A DNA stretch of 64,000 bases, taken from assembly GCA_963781895.1 (NCBI GenBank), contig CAWAIM010000054.1:62001-126000 (forward strand), written 5' to 3'. This DNA is from Roseiarcus sp963781895. GTDB taxonomy: Bacteria > Pseudomonadota > Alphaproteobacteria > Rhizobiales > Beijerinckiaceae. A program made the translations under genes and the position numbers. The notes beneath the pieces are model-generated. The model did no database searches. It had not been told where the DNA came from and saw only the letters and a program-made list of their open reading frames with translations. Positions 8,375 through 16,110 of this stretch are shown in pieces (within the stretch, counting starts at the first letter, position 1; each line of letters opens with the position of its first letter).

Positions 8375-9502
8375 ATGAGCAAGGCTCCGACCGAGGCGCC
8401 GCTGCGGCGCGGGTGGACGACCGGCGCCTGTGCGAGCGGCGCGGCGCGCGCCGCCTTCGAGGCGCTGCTGACGGGAGAATTCCCCGACCCGGTTCCAGTC
8501 GCGCTTCCGAAGGGCCTGCGGCCGGAATTCGCGCTCGCGACCCATGAACTCGGCGTCGATTTCGCCCGCGCCGGCATTGTCAAGGACGCCGGCGACGATC
8601 CTGACGTCACCCACGGCGCGCTCGTCGTAGCGACGGTCCGTTTGGCGAAGCCGGGCGCCGGGATCATCTTCGAGGCCGGCGAGGGCGTCGGCACGGTGAC
8701 CCGGCCCGGTCTGCCGCTGCCGCCGGGCGAGCCCGCCATCAACCCCGCGCCGCGCGCGATGATCCGCGACAATCTCGCCGAAGTCGCGCAGAAGCACGGC
8801 GCCGGCGTCGACGTTATGGTCGAGATCTCCGTGCCGGGGGGCGAAAAGATCGCCGAGCGGACCGCCAACGGGCGGCTCGGCATCGTCGGCGGCCTGTCGA
8901 TCCTCGGCACGACCGGCGTGGTCGTGCCCTATTCGTGTTCGGCCTGGATTCACTCGATCCACCGCGGCGTGGACGTGGCGCGCGCGAGCGGCTGCATGCA
9001 CATCGGCGCAGCGACCGGCGACACGTCCGAGAACGCCATCCGCGAGTTTTATCGGCTGCCTGACCATGCGCTGATCGACATGGGCGATTTCGTCGGCGGC
9101 CTGTTGAAGTATCTGCGCAGGCGCCCGGTCGCGCGCGTCACCATCGCCGGCGGCCCGGCGAAAATGTCGAAGCTCGCCGAGGGCAAGCTCGACCTGCATT
9201 CGAAGCGCGGCGCCGTCGATCTCGCGGCGCTCGCCGGGCTGTGCGCGCGAGCCGGCGCCGAGCCGACGCTGGCCGAGGCGATCGCCGGCGCCAACAGCGC
9301 TCTGCACGCGTTCGAGATCGCCGCCGCGGCCGGCTTCGACCTGCCCGCCCGCGTCGCCGACGCCGCCTGGCGCACGGCCGCCCGCGCGCTTGCCGGAACC
9401 CCGTGCGAACTCGAGATCGTCGTCGTCGGGCGAGACGGGCGCATCCTCGCGAGCAGCGGGTTCCGGAGCGTCGGCGACATTGTGGCGCCATCGCCCCTTT
9501 AG
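8375..9502 (+). CDS. cbiD: Cobalt-precorrin-5B (C1)-methyltransferase
   Basis: CbiD methylates C1 during ring contraction, using SAM. The 375-residue protein shows RRGWTTGACASGAARAA at the N-terminus, GEGVGTVTRPGLPL and PGEPAINPAPR near 105-125, and IVGGLSILGTTGVV near 170, all conserved in the family. It is encoded alone on the plus strand, divergent from cobB and convergent with cobM. In this window it occupies the step that CobF performs in the classical aerobic pathway; no cobF is present. No Shine-Dalgarno is obvious before ATG 8375. Confidence 0.95.
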   Translation: MSKAPTEAPLRRGWTTGACASGAARAAFEALLTGEFPDPVPVALPKGLRPEFALATHELGVDFARAGIVKDAGDDPDVTHGALVVATVRLAKPGAGIIFEAGEGVGTVTRPGLPLPPGEPAINPAPRAMIRDNLAEVAQKHGAGVDVMVEISVPGGEKIAERTANGRLGIVGGLSILGTTGVVVPYSCSAWIHSIHRGVDVARASGCMHIGAATGDTSENAIREFYRLPDHALIDMGDFVGGLLKYLRRRPVARVTIAGGPAKMSKLAEGKLDLHSKRGAVDLAALAGLCARAGAEPTLAEAIAGANSALHAFEIAAAAGFDLPARVADAAWRTAARALAGTPCELEIVVVGRDGRILASSGFRSVGDIVAPSPL

Positions 9503-9542
9503 GTTGGCGTTTGCGCGCAGGCCCTCATCCGGCCGACTTGGT

Positions 9543-9591
9543 CGGGGCGAGAGCAGGCGGCGCAACACGCTCTTCATTCGCTCTCGCCCCG
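9543..9591. terminator. Long inverted repeat between convergent cbiD and cobM
   Basis: CGGGGCGAGAGC (9543-9554) is repeated in inverse orientation at 9580-9591, a perfect 12-bp stem with a 25-base loop. It lies 40 bp after the cbiD stop, and the right arm forms the last codons of cobM. Its position suits a bidirectional transcription barrier, but neither side has a T-run, so intrinsic termination is uncertain. Confidence 0.4.
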
Positions 9592-10350
9592 CCCGCGGCC
9601 CTCGCGGAAGCGGCGCACATAGTCGGCGTTGTAGAGTTCGCTGTCGCGAAAATCCTGAGCTTCGAGAGCCGGGCCGACGAGGATCAGCGCCGTGCGCTCG
9701 ACCGGCGATTCGCGCATCGCGCCGACGATGTCGCCGAGGGTTGCGCGCACGATCGTCTCATCCGGCCAGGATGCGCGCGCGACCACCGCCGCCGGACAAT
9801 CGGCGCCGTAGAACGGCGTCAGCTCGGCCGCGACTCTTTCGAGCGCGTGGATCGACAAATGGATCGCCAGCGTCGCTCCGGTCGCGGCGAAATGGCTGAG
9901 CGTCTCGCGCTCGGGCATTGGCGAGGCGCGGCCGGAGGTCCGCGTCAGCACCAGCGACTGCGCGAGCCCCGGCAGCGTCAATTCGCGCTTGAGCGCGGCG
10001 GCGGCGGCGGCGAAGGCCGGCACGCCCGGCGTGATCGTGGTGTTAACGCCGGCCTGATCGAGACGCCGCAACTGCTCGCCCATCGCGCTCCAGATCGAAA
10101 GATCGCCGGAATGCAACCGCGCGACGTCCTCGCCCTTCGCCGTCGCCTCGACGCAGAGCGCGACGATTTGCTCGAGATCGAGCGGCGCGGTGTCGACGCG
10201 CCGCGCGCCCGGCGGACAATGATCGAGCAGGGCCGTCGGAATCAATGAGCCCGCATAGAGGCAGACCGGGCAACGCGCGAGGAGATCGCGCCCGCGCACG
10301 GTGATGAGATCGGGCGCCCCAGGCCCGGCGCCGATGAAATGCACGGTCAT
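9574..10350 (-). CDS. cobM: Precorrin-4 C11-methyltransferase
   Basis: SAM-dependent methylation at C11 of the corrin precursor. It is a 258-residue tetrapyrrole methylase with VHFIGAGPGAPDLITVRG at the N-terminus, CLYAGSLIP, HSGDLSIWSAMGEQ and TPGVPAFAAAAAAL, matching CobM/CbiF. It ends the minus-strand run cobL-cobE-cobM; its ATG overlaps the stop of cobE by four bases. No internal defects were seen. Confidence 0.95.
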   Translation of the reverse strand: MTVHFIGAGPGAPDLITVRGRDLLARCPVCLYAGSLIPTALLDHCPPGARRVDTAPLDLEQIVALCVEATAKGEDVARLHSGDLSIWSAMGEQLRRLDQAGVNTTITPGVPAFAAAAAALKRELTLPGLAQSLVLTRTSGRASPMPERETLSHFAATGATLAIHLSIHALERVAAELTPFYGADCPAAVVARASWPDETIVRATLGDIVGAMRESPVERTALILVGPALEAQDFRDSELYNADYVRRFREGRGRGESE

Positions 10351-10739
10351 GGTCGCTCCGGCGATAGCGCGATGGCGCAGGTCGCGCCGTCGGCCGAAAG
10401 CCGCGGCCCGAGCAGCCGGCCGCCCTCGCCGGCGCCTGCGAGCGCGGCGGCTTCGGCGACATTGGGCGCGCCGAATCGCGATTGCGCCGCCGCCGAAGGC
10501 GTCAGGATCCGGCCCGCCTGCGCCTGCAGCGCTTCGAGCGGCAGCGGCGTCAATTTCGCGCCGATCAGGCGCGCGGCGTCGATCAGCCCCTGTTCGTCAG
10601 CTTTCGCCGCCAACGTGAACATGCGCCTCTCGCCCTCCGGCGCGCCGGTTTCGGCCAGCGCGCGCCGCGCGAGCGCGGCAATGGCGTGAGCCTCGGCGCC
10701 CGCGCGGCAACCGACCCCGATCGCGACGAACCGGGTCAT
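10347..10739 (-). CDS. cobE: Cobalamin biosynthesis protein CobE (CbiG C-terminal-like)
   Basis: A 130-residue protein equal to the C-terminal domain of CbiG. GVGCRAGAEAHAIAALA at the N-terminus and FTLAAKADEQGLIDAA are typical. CobE is found in aerobic B12 clusters and is needed in vivo around the precorrin-3B to precorrin-4 steps, but its biochemical role is not fixed. Both ends overlap neighbours by four bases (ATGA with cobL upstream; the stop with the cobM start). The open frame continues upstream of the ATG, but that part is antisense-frame noise inside cobL. Confidence 0.88.
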   Translation of the reverse strand: MTRFVAIGVGCRAGAEAHAIAALARRALAETGAPEGERRMFTLAAKADEQGLIDAARLIGAKLTPLPLEALQAQAGRILTPSAAAQSRFGAPNVAEAAALAGAGEGGRLLGPRLSADGATCAIALSPERP

Positions 10740-11947
10740 GGCTTCGTCAGCCTCCACTGCACGATCGGCATCGCGGCGCGCCAACCGGAAAAGCGCCCGA
10801 CCGGCTCGGCATGGGCGACCGAAATCTGCACCAGATCTCCGCCCCAGCGCGCGCGCCAGCTCACGCAACTCGCCTGCGTCTCCAGCGTCACCGCATTGAC
10901 GACCAGCCGGCCGTTCGGCGCAAGCGCCTCGATCGCGCGTTCGACCGAACCGGGCGCGCCCGCCCCGCCGCCGAAGAACACCGCGTCCGGCGCCGATAAC
11001 CCGGCCAACGCCTCGGGCGCTTCGCCGACGATGACCGACAGAGCCGGGGCGCCGAAGGCCAGCGCGTTGCGCGCGATCCGCGCCGCGCGATCCGCGCGGG
11101 CTTCGATGGCGATCGCGCGATTGGCGGGGTCGGCGAGCATCCATTCGATCGCGACCGAGCCCGAGCCCGAGCCGACGTCCCACAACATGTCGCCCCGTCT
11201 TGGCGCGAGCGCCGACAGCGTGACCGCGCGGATGTCGCGCTTGGTGATCTGCCCGTCGTGCTCGAACCAGTCGTCGGGCAGACCGGCCGCGCGCGGCAAT
11301 ACGCGCGCCTGCGGCCCGGCCACGACTTCGAGCGCGACAGTGTTGAGCGCGGCCACGTCGTCGAGCGCGAAATCGGCGGCGACGGCCGTGCGAACGCGCT
11401 CGCGCGGGCCGCCCATCGCTTCGCAGACGGTCAGGATGGATAGTCCCATGCCGCGCGAGGCGAGCAGCGCCGCCAGCTTGCCGGGCGTCGTTGCGTCCCA
11501 GGACAGCGCAAGAATGCGCGCCGCGGGCTGCAGGTGCGGAATGATCGCCTCCAGCGGCCGGCCGTGCAACGACAGCGTCGCGCAATCCTGCCGGCTCCAG
11601 CCGAGGCGCGCCGCAACGAGCGCAAACGCGGAGGGCGCGGGAATGCAGATCATCTCGTCCGCCGCGAAGCGGCGCATCAGCATGGTCCCGACGCCGAACA
11701 TGAACGGGTCGCCGCTCGCGAGCACGCACACCGGCTCGCCGCGGCGGCCCTCGATCTCGGCCAGGGCGTCTTCGATCGGCGATGGCCAGACCAGCGTCTG
11801 CGCCGCCAATGGCGCGGCGAGCGCGAGGTGACGCTTGCCGCCGACGACCAGGACCGCTTGCGCGACGAGCCGCCGCGCGGCAGGAGTGAGGCCGTCGATC
11901 CCGTCCTCGCCGACGCCGACGACCGCGAGCCAGCGGTCCCCGCTCAC
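10736..11947 (-). CDS. cobL: Precorrin-6Y C5,15-methyltransferase (decarboxylating)
   Basis: A bifunctional 403-residue enzyme that methylates C5 and C15 and decarboxylates the C12 acetate. The N-terminal CbiE-like tetrapyrrole methylase begins WLAVVGVGEDGIDGLTPAAR. The C-terminal CbiT-like SAM domain carries MLWDVGSGSGSVAIEWML around residue 260. The length is normal for fused CobL. The start is GTG 11947. Its first codon lies only 11 bp from the presumed start of divergent cobK, so any promoter for cobL must sit inside cobK and vice versa. Confidence 0.94.
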   Translation of the reverse strand: MSGDRWLAVVGVGEDGIDGLTPAARRLVAQAVLVVGGKRHLALAAPLAAQTLVWPSPIEDALAEIEGRRGEPVCVLASGDPFMFGVGTMLMRRFAADEMICIPAPSAFALVAARLGWSRQDCATLSLHGRPLEAIIPHLQPAARILALSWDATTPGKLAALLASRGMGLSILTVCEAMGGPRERVRTAVAADFALDDVAALNTVALEVVAGPQARVLPRAAGLPDDWFEHDGQITKRDIRAVTLSALAPRRGDMLWDVGSGSGSVAIEWMLADPANRAIAIEARADRAARIARNALAFGAPALSVIVGEAPEALAGLSAPDAVFFGGGAGAPGSVERAIEALAPNGRLVVNAVTLETQASCVSWRARWGGDLVQISVAHAEPVGRFSGWRAAMPIVQWRLTKP

Positions 11948-11958
11948 GGAGCCGTCCT

Positions 11959-12715
11959 CTGCAACGCCTTCGCCTGCTCATCCTCGGCGGCACCAGCGAA
12001 GCGAGCGCGCTGGCGCGCCGCCTCGCCATTGAGCCCGGCGTCGAGGCAGTTCTGTCGCTCGCGGGCGCGACCGCCAATCCCGCGCCGGCGCCGATTGCGC
12101 GGCGCGTCGGCGGCTTTGGCGGCGCCGAGGGTCTTGCCGACTATCTTGCCGCGGAGCGCGTCGACGGGGTGATCGACGCGACCCATCCGTTCGCCGCGCG
12201 CATCTCGGCCAACGCCGCCGCCGCCTGCCGCGCGACCAAGACGCCGCTGGTCGTGTTCACCCGGCCGCCCTGGACGAGCGAGCCGGGCGATCGCTGGATC
12301 GAGACGCCGACGGTCGAGGCGGCGGTCGACGCGCTCGGACGCTCGGCGCAAGATCGTGTTCCTGACCCAGGGGCGGATGCAGCTTGCCGCCTTCGCCCGC
12401 GCGCCGCAGCATCGCTACGTCGTGCGGGCGATCGACCGGCCGGCCGACGTCGACGTCCTTCCCGACCACAAGCTGATCCTCGCGCGCGGCCCGTTCTCGC
12501 TCGCCGAGGAACTCGAACTGATGCGAAGCGAGAAGGTCGAGACGCTGGTCAGCAAGAACAGCGGCGGGCGGGCGACCTACGCCAAAATCGCGGCGGCGCG
12601 CGCCCTGGGACTCCGTGTCGTCATCGTGCGGCGGCCGGAGGCGCCGGAAGCCGAAACCTTGCACGACCTCGATTCGGTCATGGCCTGGATCGCGGCTCAT
12701 CGGAGCGCTCCGTAG
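11959..12715 (+). CDS. cobK: Precorrin-6A reductase, reading frame interrupted once
   Basis: NADPH-dependent reduction of precorrin-6A to 6B. The N-terminal half reads RLLILGGTSEASALARRL and IDATHPFAARISANAA, the C-terminal half FLTQGRMQLAAF and ETLVSKNSGGRATYAKI, all typical of CobK/CbiJ. The two halves are in different frames: the break lies at about 12345-12349 (GGCGCAAG), and adding one GC gives an uninterrupted protein of about 252 residues. No ATG, GTG or TTG opens the first frame. CTG 11959, seven bases after GGAG (11948-11951), is the best start. The 3' end overlaps convergent cobJ by 19 bp. I treat the break as probable sequence error. Confidence 0.85.
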
Positions 12716-13455
12716 CTTCGCGGCGTCACCATCCACGGCCGGGCGCCCTGACGGACGATGAAGCGCGTCTCGCTGGAGCCGATGATGACCAGCGTCGCCA
12801 TGTCGACGAGGCTCGCATCCGCCGCGCCGAGCGTGGTCAGCGTCAGCTTTTCGTCCGCGCGCCCGACGGCTCGGGCAAAGGCGACCGGGGTCGCGGCGCT
12901 CTTGACCGCGCGCAGCAGATCGAAACATTCGACGATGCGGGTCGGTCTGGCTTTCGAGGCGGGATTGTAAAGCGCGACGACGAAATCGCCTTCCGCGGCG
13001 GATCGCAGCCGCCGTTCGACGATCGCCCAGGGCTTGAGGTTGTCGGAGAGCGAGATGGCGCAGAAGTCGTGGCCAAGCGGCGCGCCGAGCCGGGCGGCCG
13101 CCGCATGCATCGCCGAGACGCCCGGAGCGACCGCGACATCGAGCCCGAGCCATTCCGGCTTCTCCTCGATCGCCTCGAACACCGCCGCCGCCATGGCGAA
13201 CACGCCCGGATCTCCGCCCGACACGACTGCGACGACGCGTCCCGCCGCAGCCAGCGCAAGCGCGGTCCGCGCGCGGGTCAGCTCGACGCGATTGTCGCTC
13301 GCGTGGACCCGCTGTTCGGGCCGCGGCGTCAGCCGCTCGATGTAGGGCCGATAGCCGACGAGATCGCTCGCGGCCTCGATCGCCGCGCTCGCCTCCGGCG
13401 TCATCCACTCGGCGGGGCCAGGGCCGAGCCCGACGATCATGAGGCGTCCGCTCAT
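12697..13455 (-). CDS. cobJ: Precorrin-3B C17-methyltransferase
   Basis: Methylates C17 and promotes ring contraction to precorrin-4. A 252-residue tetrapyrrole methylase with LMIVGLGPGPAEWMTPEA at the N-terminus, VSGGDPGVFAMA near residue 80 and ALYNPASKARP near 165, matching CobJ/CbiH. The ATG at 13455 overlaps the cobI stop by four bases. It is the last gene of the riboswitch-headed minus-strand operon, and its 3' end overlaps convergent cobK. Confidence 0.95.
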   Translation of the reverse strand: MSGRLMIVGLGPGPAEWMTPEASAAIEAASDLVGYRPYIERLTPRPEQRVHASDNRVELTRARTALALAAAGRVVAVVSGGDPGVFAMAAAVFEAIEEKPEWLGLDVAVAPGVSAMHAAAARLGAPLGHDFCAISLSDNLKPWAIVERRLRSAAEGDFVVALYNPASKARPTRIVECFDLLRAVKSAATPVAFARAVGRADEKLTLTTLGAADASLVDMATLVIIGSSETRFIVRQGARPWMVTPRSYGALR

Positions 13456-14183
13456 GGCCGGCGCCCCCGGCCGGGAACGAGAATCATCGAGAAGTACGGC
13501 GTGGCGTCGTCGCGCTTGTCCCTGAGCGGCATGACGACCTCGCCTTCCATCGTCGCTCTCTCGACATAGATCGCGCGCTCCGCCATGCCCGCCGCCGCCA
13601 GCGCCTCCCTCGCGCGCGCGAAGTTGCGCCCGATCTTCATGATGACGGCGGCGTCCGCGAGCGCGAGCCGGCGCGTCAGCTGCTCGAGCGGCAGCGTCGC
13701 CGGCAGCACGACCAGCGCGTCGTCGCCCCATGTCATCGGCGCCTCCGCCACGCCCCAGGCGCCGCAGATGCTGGAGACGCCCGGCACGATCGTCACCCTG
13801 AAGCGCTCGCGCAGGCGGATGAAGAGGTGCATGAACGAGCCGTAGAACAGCGGATCGCCTTCGCTCAGCAACGCGACGTCGCGGCCCGACTCGAGATGGG
13901 CGGCGATCGCGGTCGCGCTCTGTTCGTAGAAGCGCGCCAGCGCCTCGCGATAGGGCGGACCATCGAAATGCAACTCGGTGGTCATCGGATAGTGAAGCGG
14001 CAGCTCCAGATGCGTCGGCTTCAGCCAGCAATCGACGATGGCGCGCGCGTTGCCGCGCCGTCCCGCTTTGGCGAAGAAAGCGACGACCGGCGCTTCGGCG
14101 ATGACGCGGGTCGCTTTCACGGTCAGCAGTTCCGGGTCGCCGGGTCCAATCCCGACGCCGTACAGGCGGCCGGGCGCGCTCAC
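13452..14183 (-). CDS. cobI: Precorrin-2 C20-methyltransferase
   Basis: Methylates C20 of precorrin-2 to give precorrin-3A. The 243-residue protein starts at GTG 14183 with GRLYGVGIGPGDPELLTVKA and contains LSEGDPLFYGSFMHL and VPGVSSICGAWG, all typical of CobI/CbiL. A longer upstream open frame exists but runs through cobH. The start is coupled GTGA to the cobH stop, and its own stop is coupled to cobJ. Confidence 0.95.
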   Translation of the reverse strand: MSAPGRLYGVGIGPGDPELLTVKATRVIAEAPVVAFFAKAGRRGNARAIVDCWLKPTHLELPLHYPMTTELHFDGPPYREALARFYEQSATAIAAHLESGRDVALLSEGDPLFYGSFMHLFIRLRERFRVTIVPGVSSICGAWGVAEAPMTWGDDALVVLPATLPLEQLTRRLALADAAVIMKIGRNFARAREALAAAGMAERAIYVERATMEGEVVMPLRDKRDDATPYFSMILVPGRGRRP

Positions 14184-14809
14184 TCGGCCTCGCTCGCCAG
14201 CGCATTGATCGCCGCCGCCGCCATCGCGCTTCCGCCTTTGCGTCCGCGCACGACGATCGAGGGCAAGCCGCTCTCGATCAGCGCCTCTTTCGATTCCGCC
14301 GCGCCGACGAAGCCGACCGGCATGCCGATGATCGCAGCGGGAAGCGGCGCGCCTTCGGCGATCAGTTCCAAGAGGCGAAACAGGGCCGTTGGCGCATTGC
14401 CGATCACGACCAGGCAACCGGCCAGCCGGGGCAGCCACAGATCGATCGCCGCCGCCGTGCGAGTCGTGCCGAGCCTTGCGGCGAGCGCCGGCGTCGAGGG
14501 GTCGGAAAGCGTGCAGACGACGTCGTTGTTCGCGGGGAGACGGGCGCGGGTGACGCCCTCGGCGACCATGCGCGAGTCGCAGAAAATCGGCGCGCCGGCG
14601 CGAAGCGCCCGTTCCGCGGCCTCGGCCGCGCCTGGCGCGAACACCAGATCGCGCGCCGTCTCCGTCATGCCGCAGGCATGGATGACCCTGACCGCGACGC
14701 GTTCCTCGATGGCGCAGAATCGTTCGAGCTCCGCCTCCCGGCGGATGATGGCGAAGGACCGGCGATAGATCGCCGCCCCGTCCCTTTCGTACTCGTGGAC
14801 GCGCCTCAC
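14180..14809 (-). CDS. cobH: Precorrin-8X methylmutase
   Basis: Shifts the C11 methyl to C12 to form hydrogenobyrinate. The 209-residue protein has YERDGAAIYRRSFAIIRRE at the N-terminus, RVIHACGMTETARD with the catalytic His, CDSRMVAEGVTRARLP, and AAIIGMPVGFVGAAESKEAL, all canonical. GTG 14809 is the start, coupled by GTGA to the cobG stop. The track of open frame upstream is not part of the gene. Confidence 0.95.
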   Translation of the reverse strand: MRRVHEYERDGAAIYRRSFAIIRREAELERFCAIEERVAVRVIHACGMTETARDLVFAPGAAEAAERALRAGAPIFCDSRMVAEGVTRARLPANNDVVCTLSDPSTPALAARLGTTRTAAAIDLWLPRLAGCLVVIGNAPTALFRLLELIAEGAPLPAAIIGMPVGFVGAAESKEALIESGLPSIVVRGRKGGSAMAAAAINALASEAE

Positions 14810-16110
14810 GCCGGCCGCCTTTCGCCGGCGAAAATCCTCGCCCCTTCGCTCAGCAGCACGCCCTCGACCGCCCCACTCGAAAGGCCGCGCCGCGCGGGCG
14901 TATCCCCCGCCTTTCCGGCGAGGACGAGGTCGTAGCCGGTCGCGGTCGCGGTCAAAGTCGCCGGCGTCGATTTCGCTCTCGCGCAGCCCTTCGCGCAGCC
15001 GCTCACATGGAGCGCGAGCCCCTCGCCCTTCGGCAGCAGCGCCGCCCAGCGCAACGCGTCCTCGCGCAAGGGTCGATGCGCGTGCATGCAGGCCGGCGCG
15101 CCGGGACAGGCGACGACGCGAAGCCGCGGATCGTCCGCGCCGAGGATGAACCCCAGCCTCGAGTCGGCCGCGACAAACGACGCGGCGCGGCGCGGGTCGA
15201 GACCGGCGATCAGGAAGGCCCGCCAGGGCGTGAGCCGCAGGCCGCTGGCGCGCATCATGCGGGCGCTCTCGATCAGCGCCTTGAAACGGCCCGCCTCGAT
15301 GTCGCCGAACGCGGCCGCCGCGCCGACCACGATCGCATCGCCGAAGGCGTGGGCGCCGAGCAGGTCGCCGAGCGAGGCGCGGCGTTGCGATCGCATGGCC
15401 GCCCTGGTCGCCAATCCGGCCTCCGCGAACAAGGCCCTCGCCCCAATGCGCTCGACGAGCGGGCGCATCCGTCGCGCCGCGCCCTCGCCGGCGCCGGCAA
15501 GCTCGAGAAAGGCTGCGGCGAGCCGCGCCGCGGCCTCGCCCGTCGCAGCGGCGCAGCATGTGGCCGCGAGTCCGTCCTCGCCGGCGAGGAAGACTGAGAA
15601 AGCCTGCTCGCCAGCGCCGGGGACAGCCTCGAACCGGATGTCCGCGTCGATGTCGCCGACGGGCAGGCGCCCGAGCGCGTCGAGGATGAAGCTGAACTTG
15701 CCCGGCAGCCGCCGCAGCCTCGCATCTTCCGCCAGCCGCTTCTCGAGCGAGGCCACGCTCGGCGCAAGGTCGAACGCCGCCTCGCCGTCGATATCGTCGA
15801 GCGGGCTGGCGACAATGTTGCGCAAGCGCTCGACCTCGGGGTCCGCGTCGATGAGGCCGACGGCGTCGAGGCGTGCGTGCAAGTTCGGCAGACTCCGCTC
15901 GCTCAGCCCGCGCAATTGAAGATTGCCGCGTCCGGAGAGACTCAGGGCGCCGTTGCCGCAGGCGATCGCCGCGTCGGCGATCGCCGCGGCCTGATCGAGC
16001 GACAAGCGTCCCGCGCTCGCCCTTATGCGAACGAGAAGCCCATCGCCGGTCTCCATCGGCCGCAAGGCCCCGGGACACCAGCCCTTGCGGGCCGGCGCGA
16101 TCGCTGTCAT
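14806..16110 (-). CDS. cobG: Precorrin-3B synthase (oxygen-dependent)
   Basis: A ferredoxin-nitrite/sulfite-reductase-like 4Fe-4S and Fe enzyme that hydroxylates C20 and forms the gamma-lactone in aerobic B12 synthesis. At 434 residues the length is normal. RGNLQLRGL is present in the N-terminal half, and the cluster ligands lie in CPGAPACMHAH and HVSGCAKGCARAKS in the C-terminal third (four cysteines). Its presence marks the oxygen-dependent route. Its start overlaps the cobN stop by four bases. Confidence 0.93.
   Translation of the reverse strand: MTAIAPARKGWCPGALRPMETGDGLLVRIRASAGRLSLDQAAAIADAAIACGNGALSLSGRGNLQLRGLSERSLPNLHARLDAVGLIDADPEVERLRNIVASPLDDIDGEAAFDLAPSVASLEKRLAEDARLRRLPGKFSFILDALGRLPVGDIDADIRFEAVPGAGEQAFSVFLAGEDGLAATCCAAATGEAAARLAAAFLELAGAGEGAARRMRPLVERIGARALFAEAGLATRAAMRSQRRASLGDLLGAHAFGDAIVVGAAAAFGDIEAGRFKALIESARMMRASGLRLTPWRAFLIAGLDPRRAASFVAADSRLGFILGADDPRLRVVACPGAPACMHAHRPLREDALRWAALLPKGEGLALHVSGCAKGCARAKSTPATLTATATGYDLVLAGKAGDTPARRGLSSGAVEGVLLSEGARIFAGERRPA

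Noticed and set aside
8147..9577. Long minus-strand open frame opposite cbiD (and similar long frames opposite dprA-pyrC, cobG-cobN and gatB)
   Set aside because: These are antisense frames kept open by high third-position G+C; the sense strands encode complete known proteins.
10740..12077. Extension of the cobE frame far upstream
   Set aside because: It overlaps cobL in another frame, is Arg-rich, and cobE has a clear coupled ATG at 10739.
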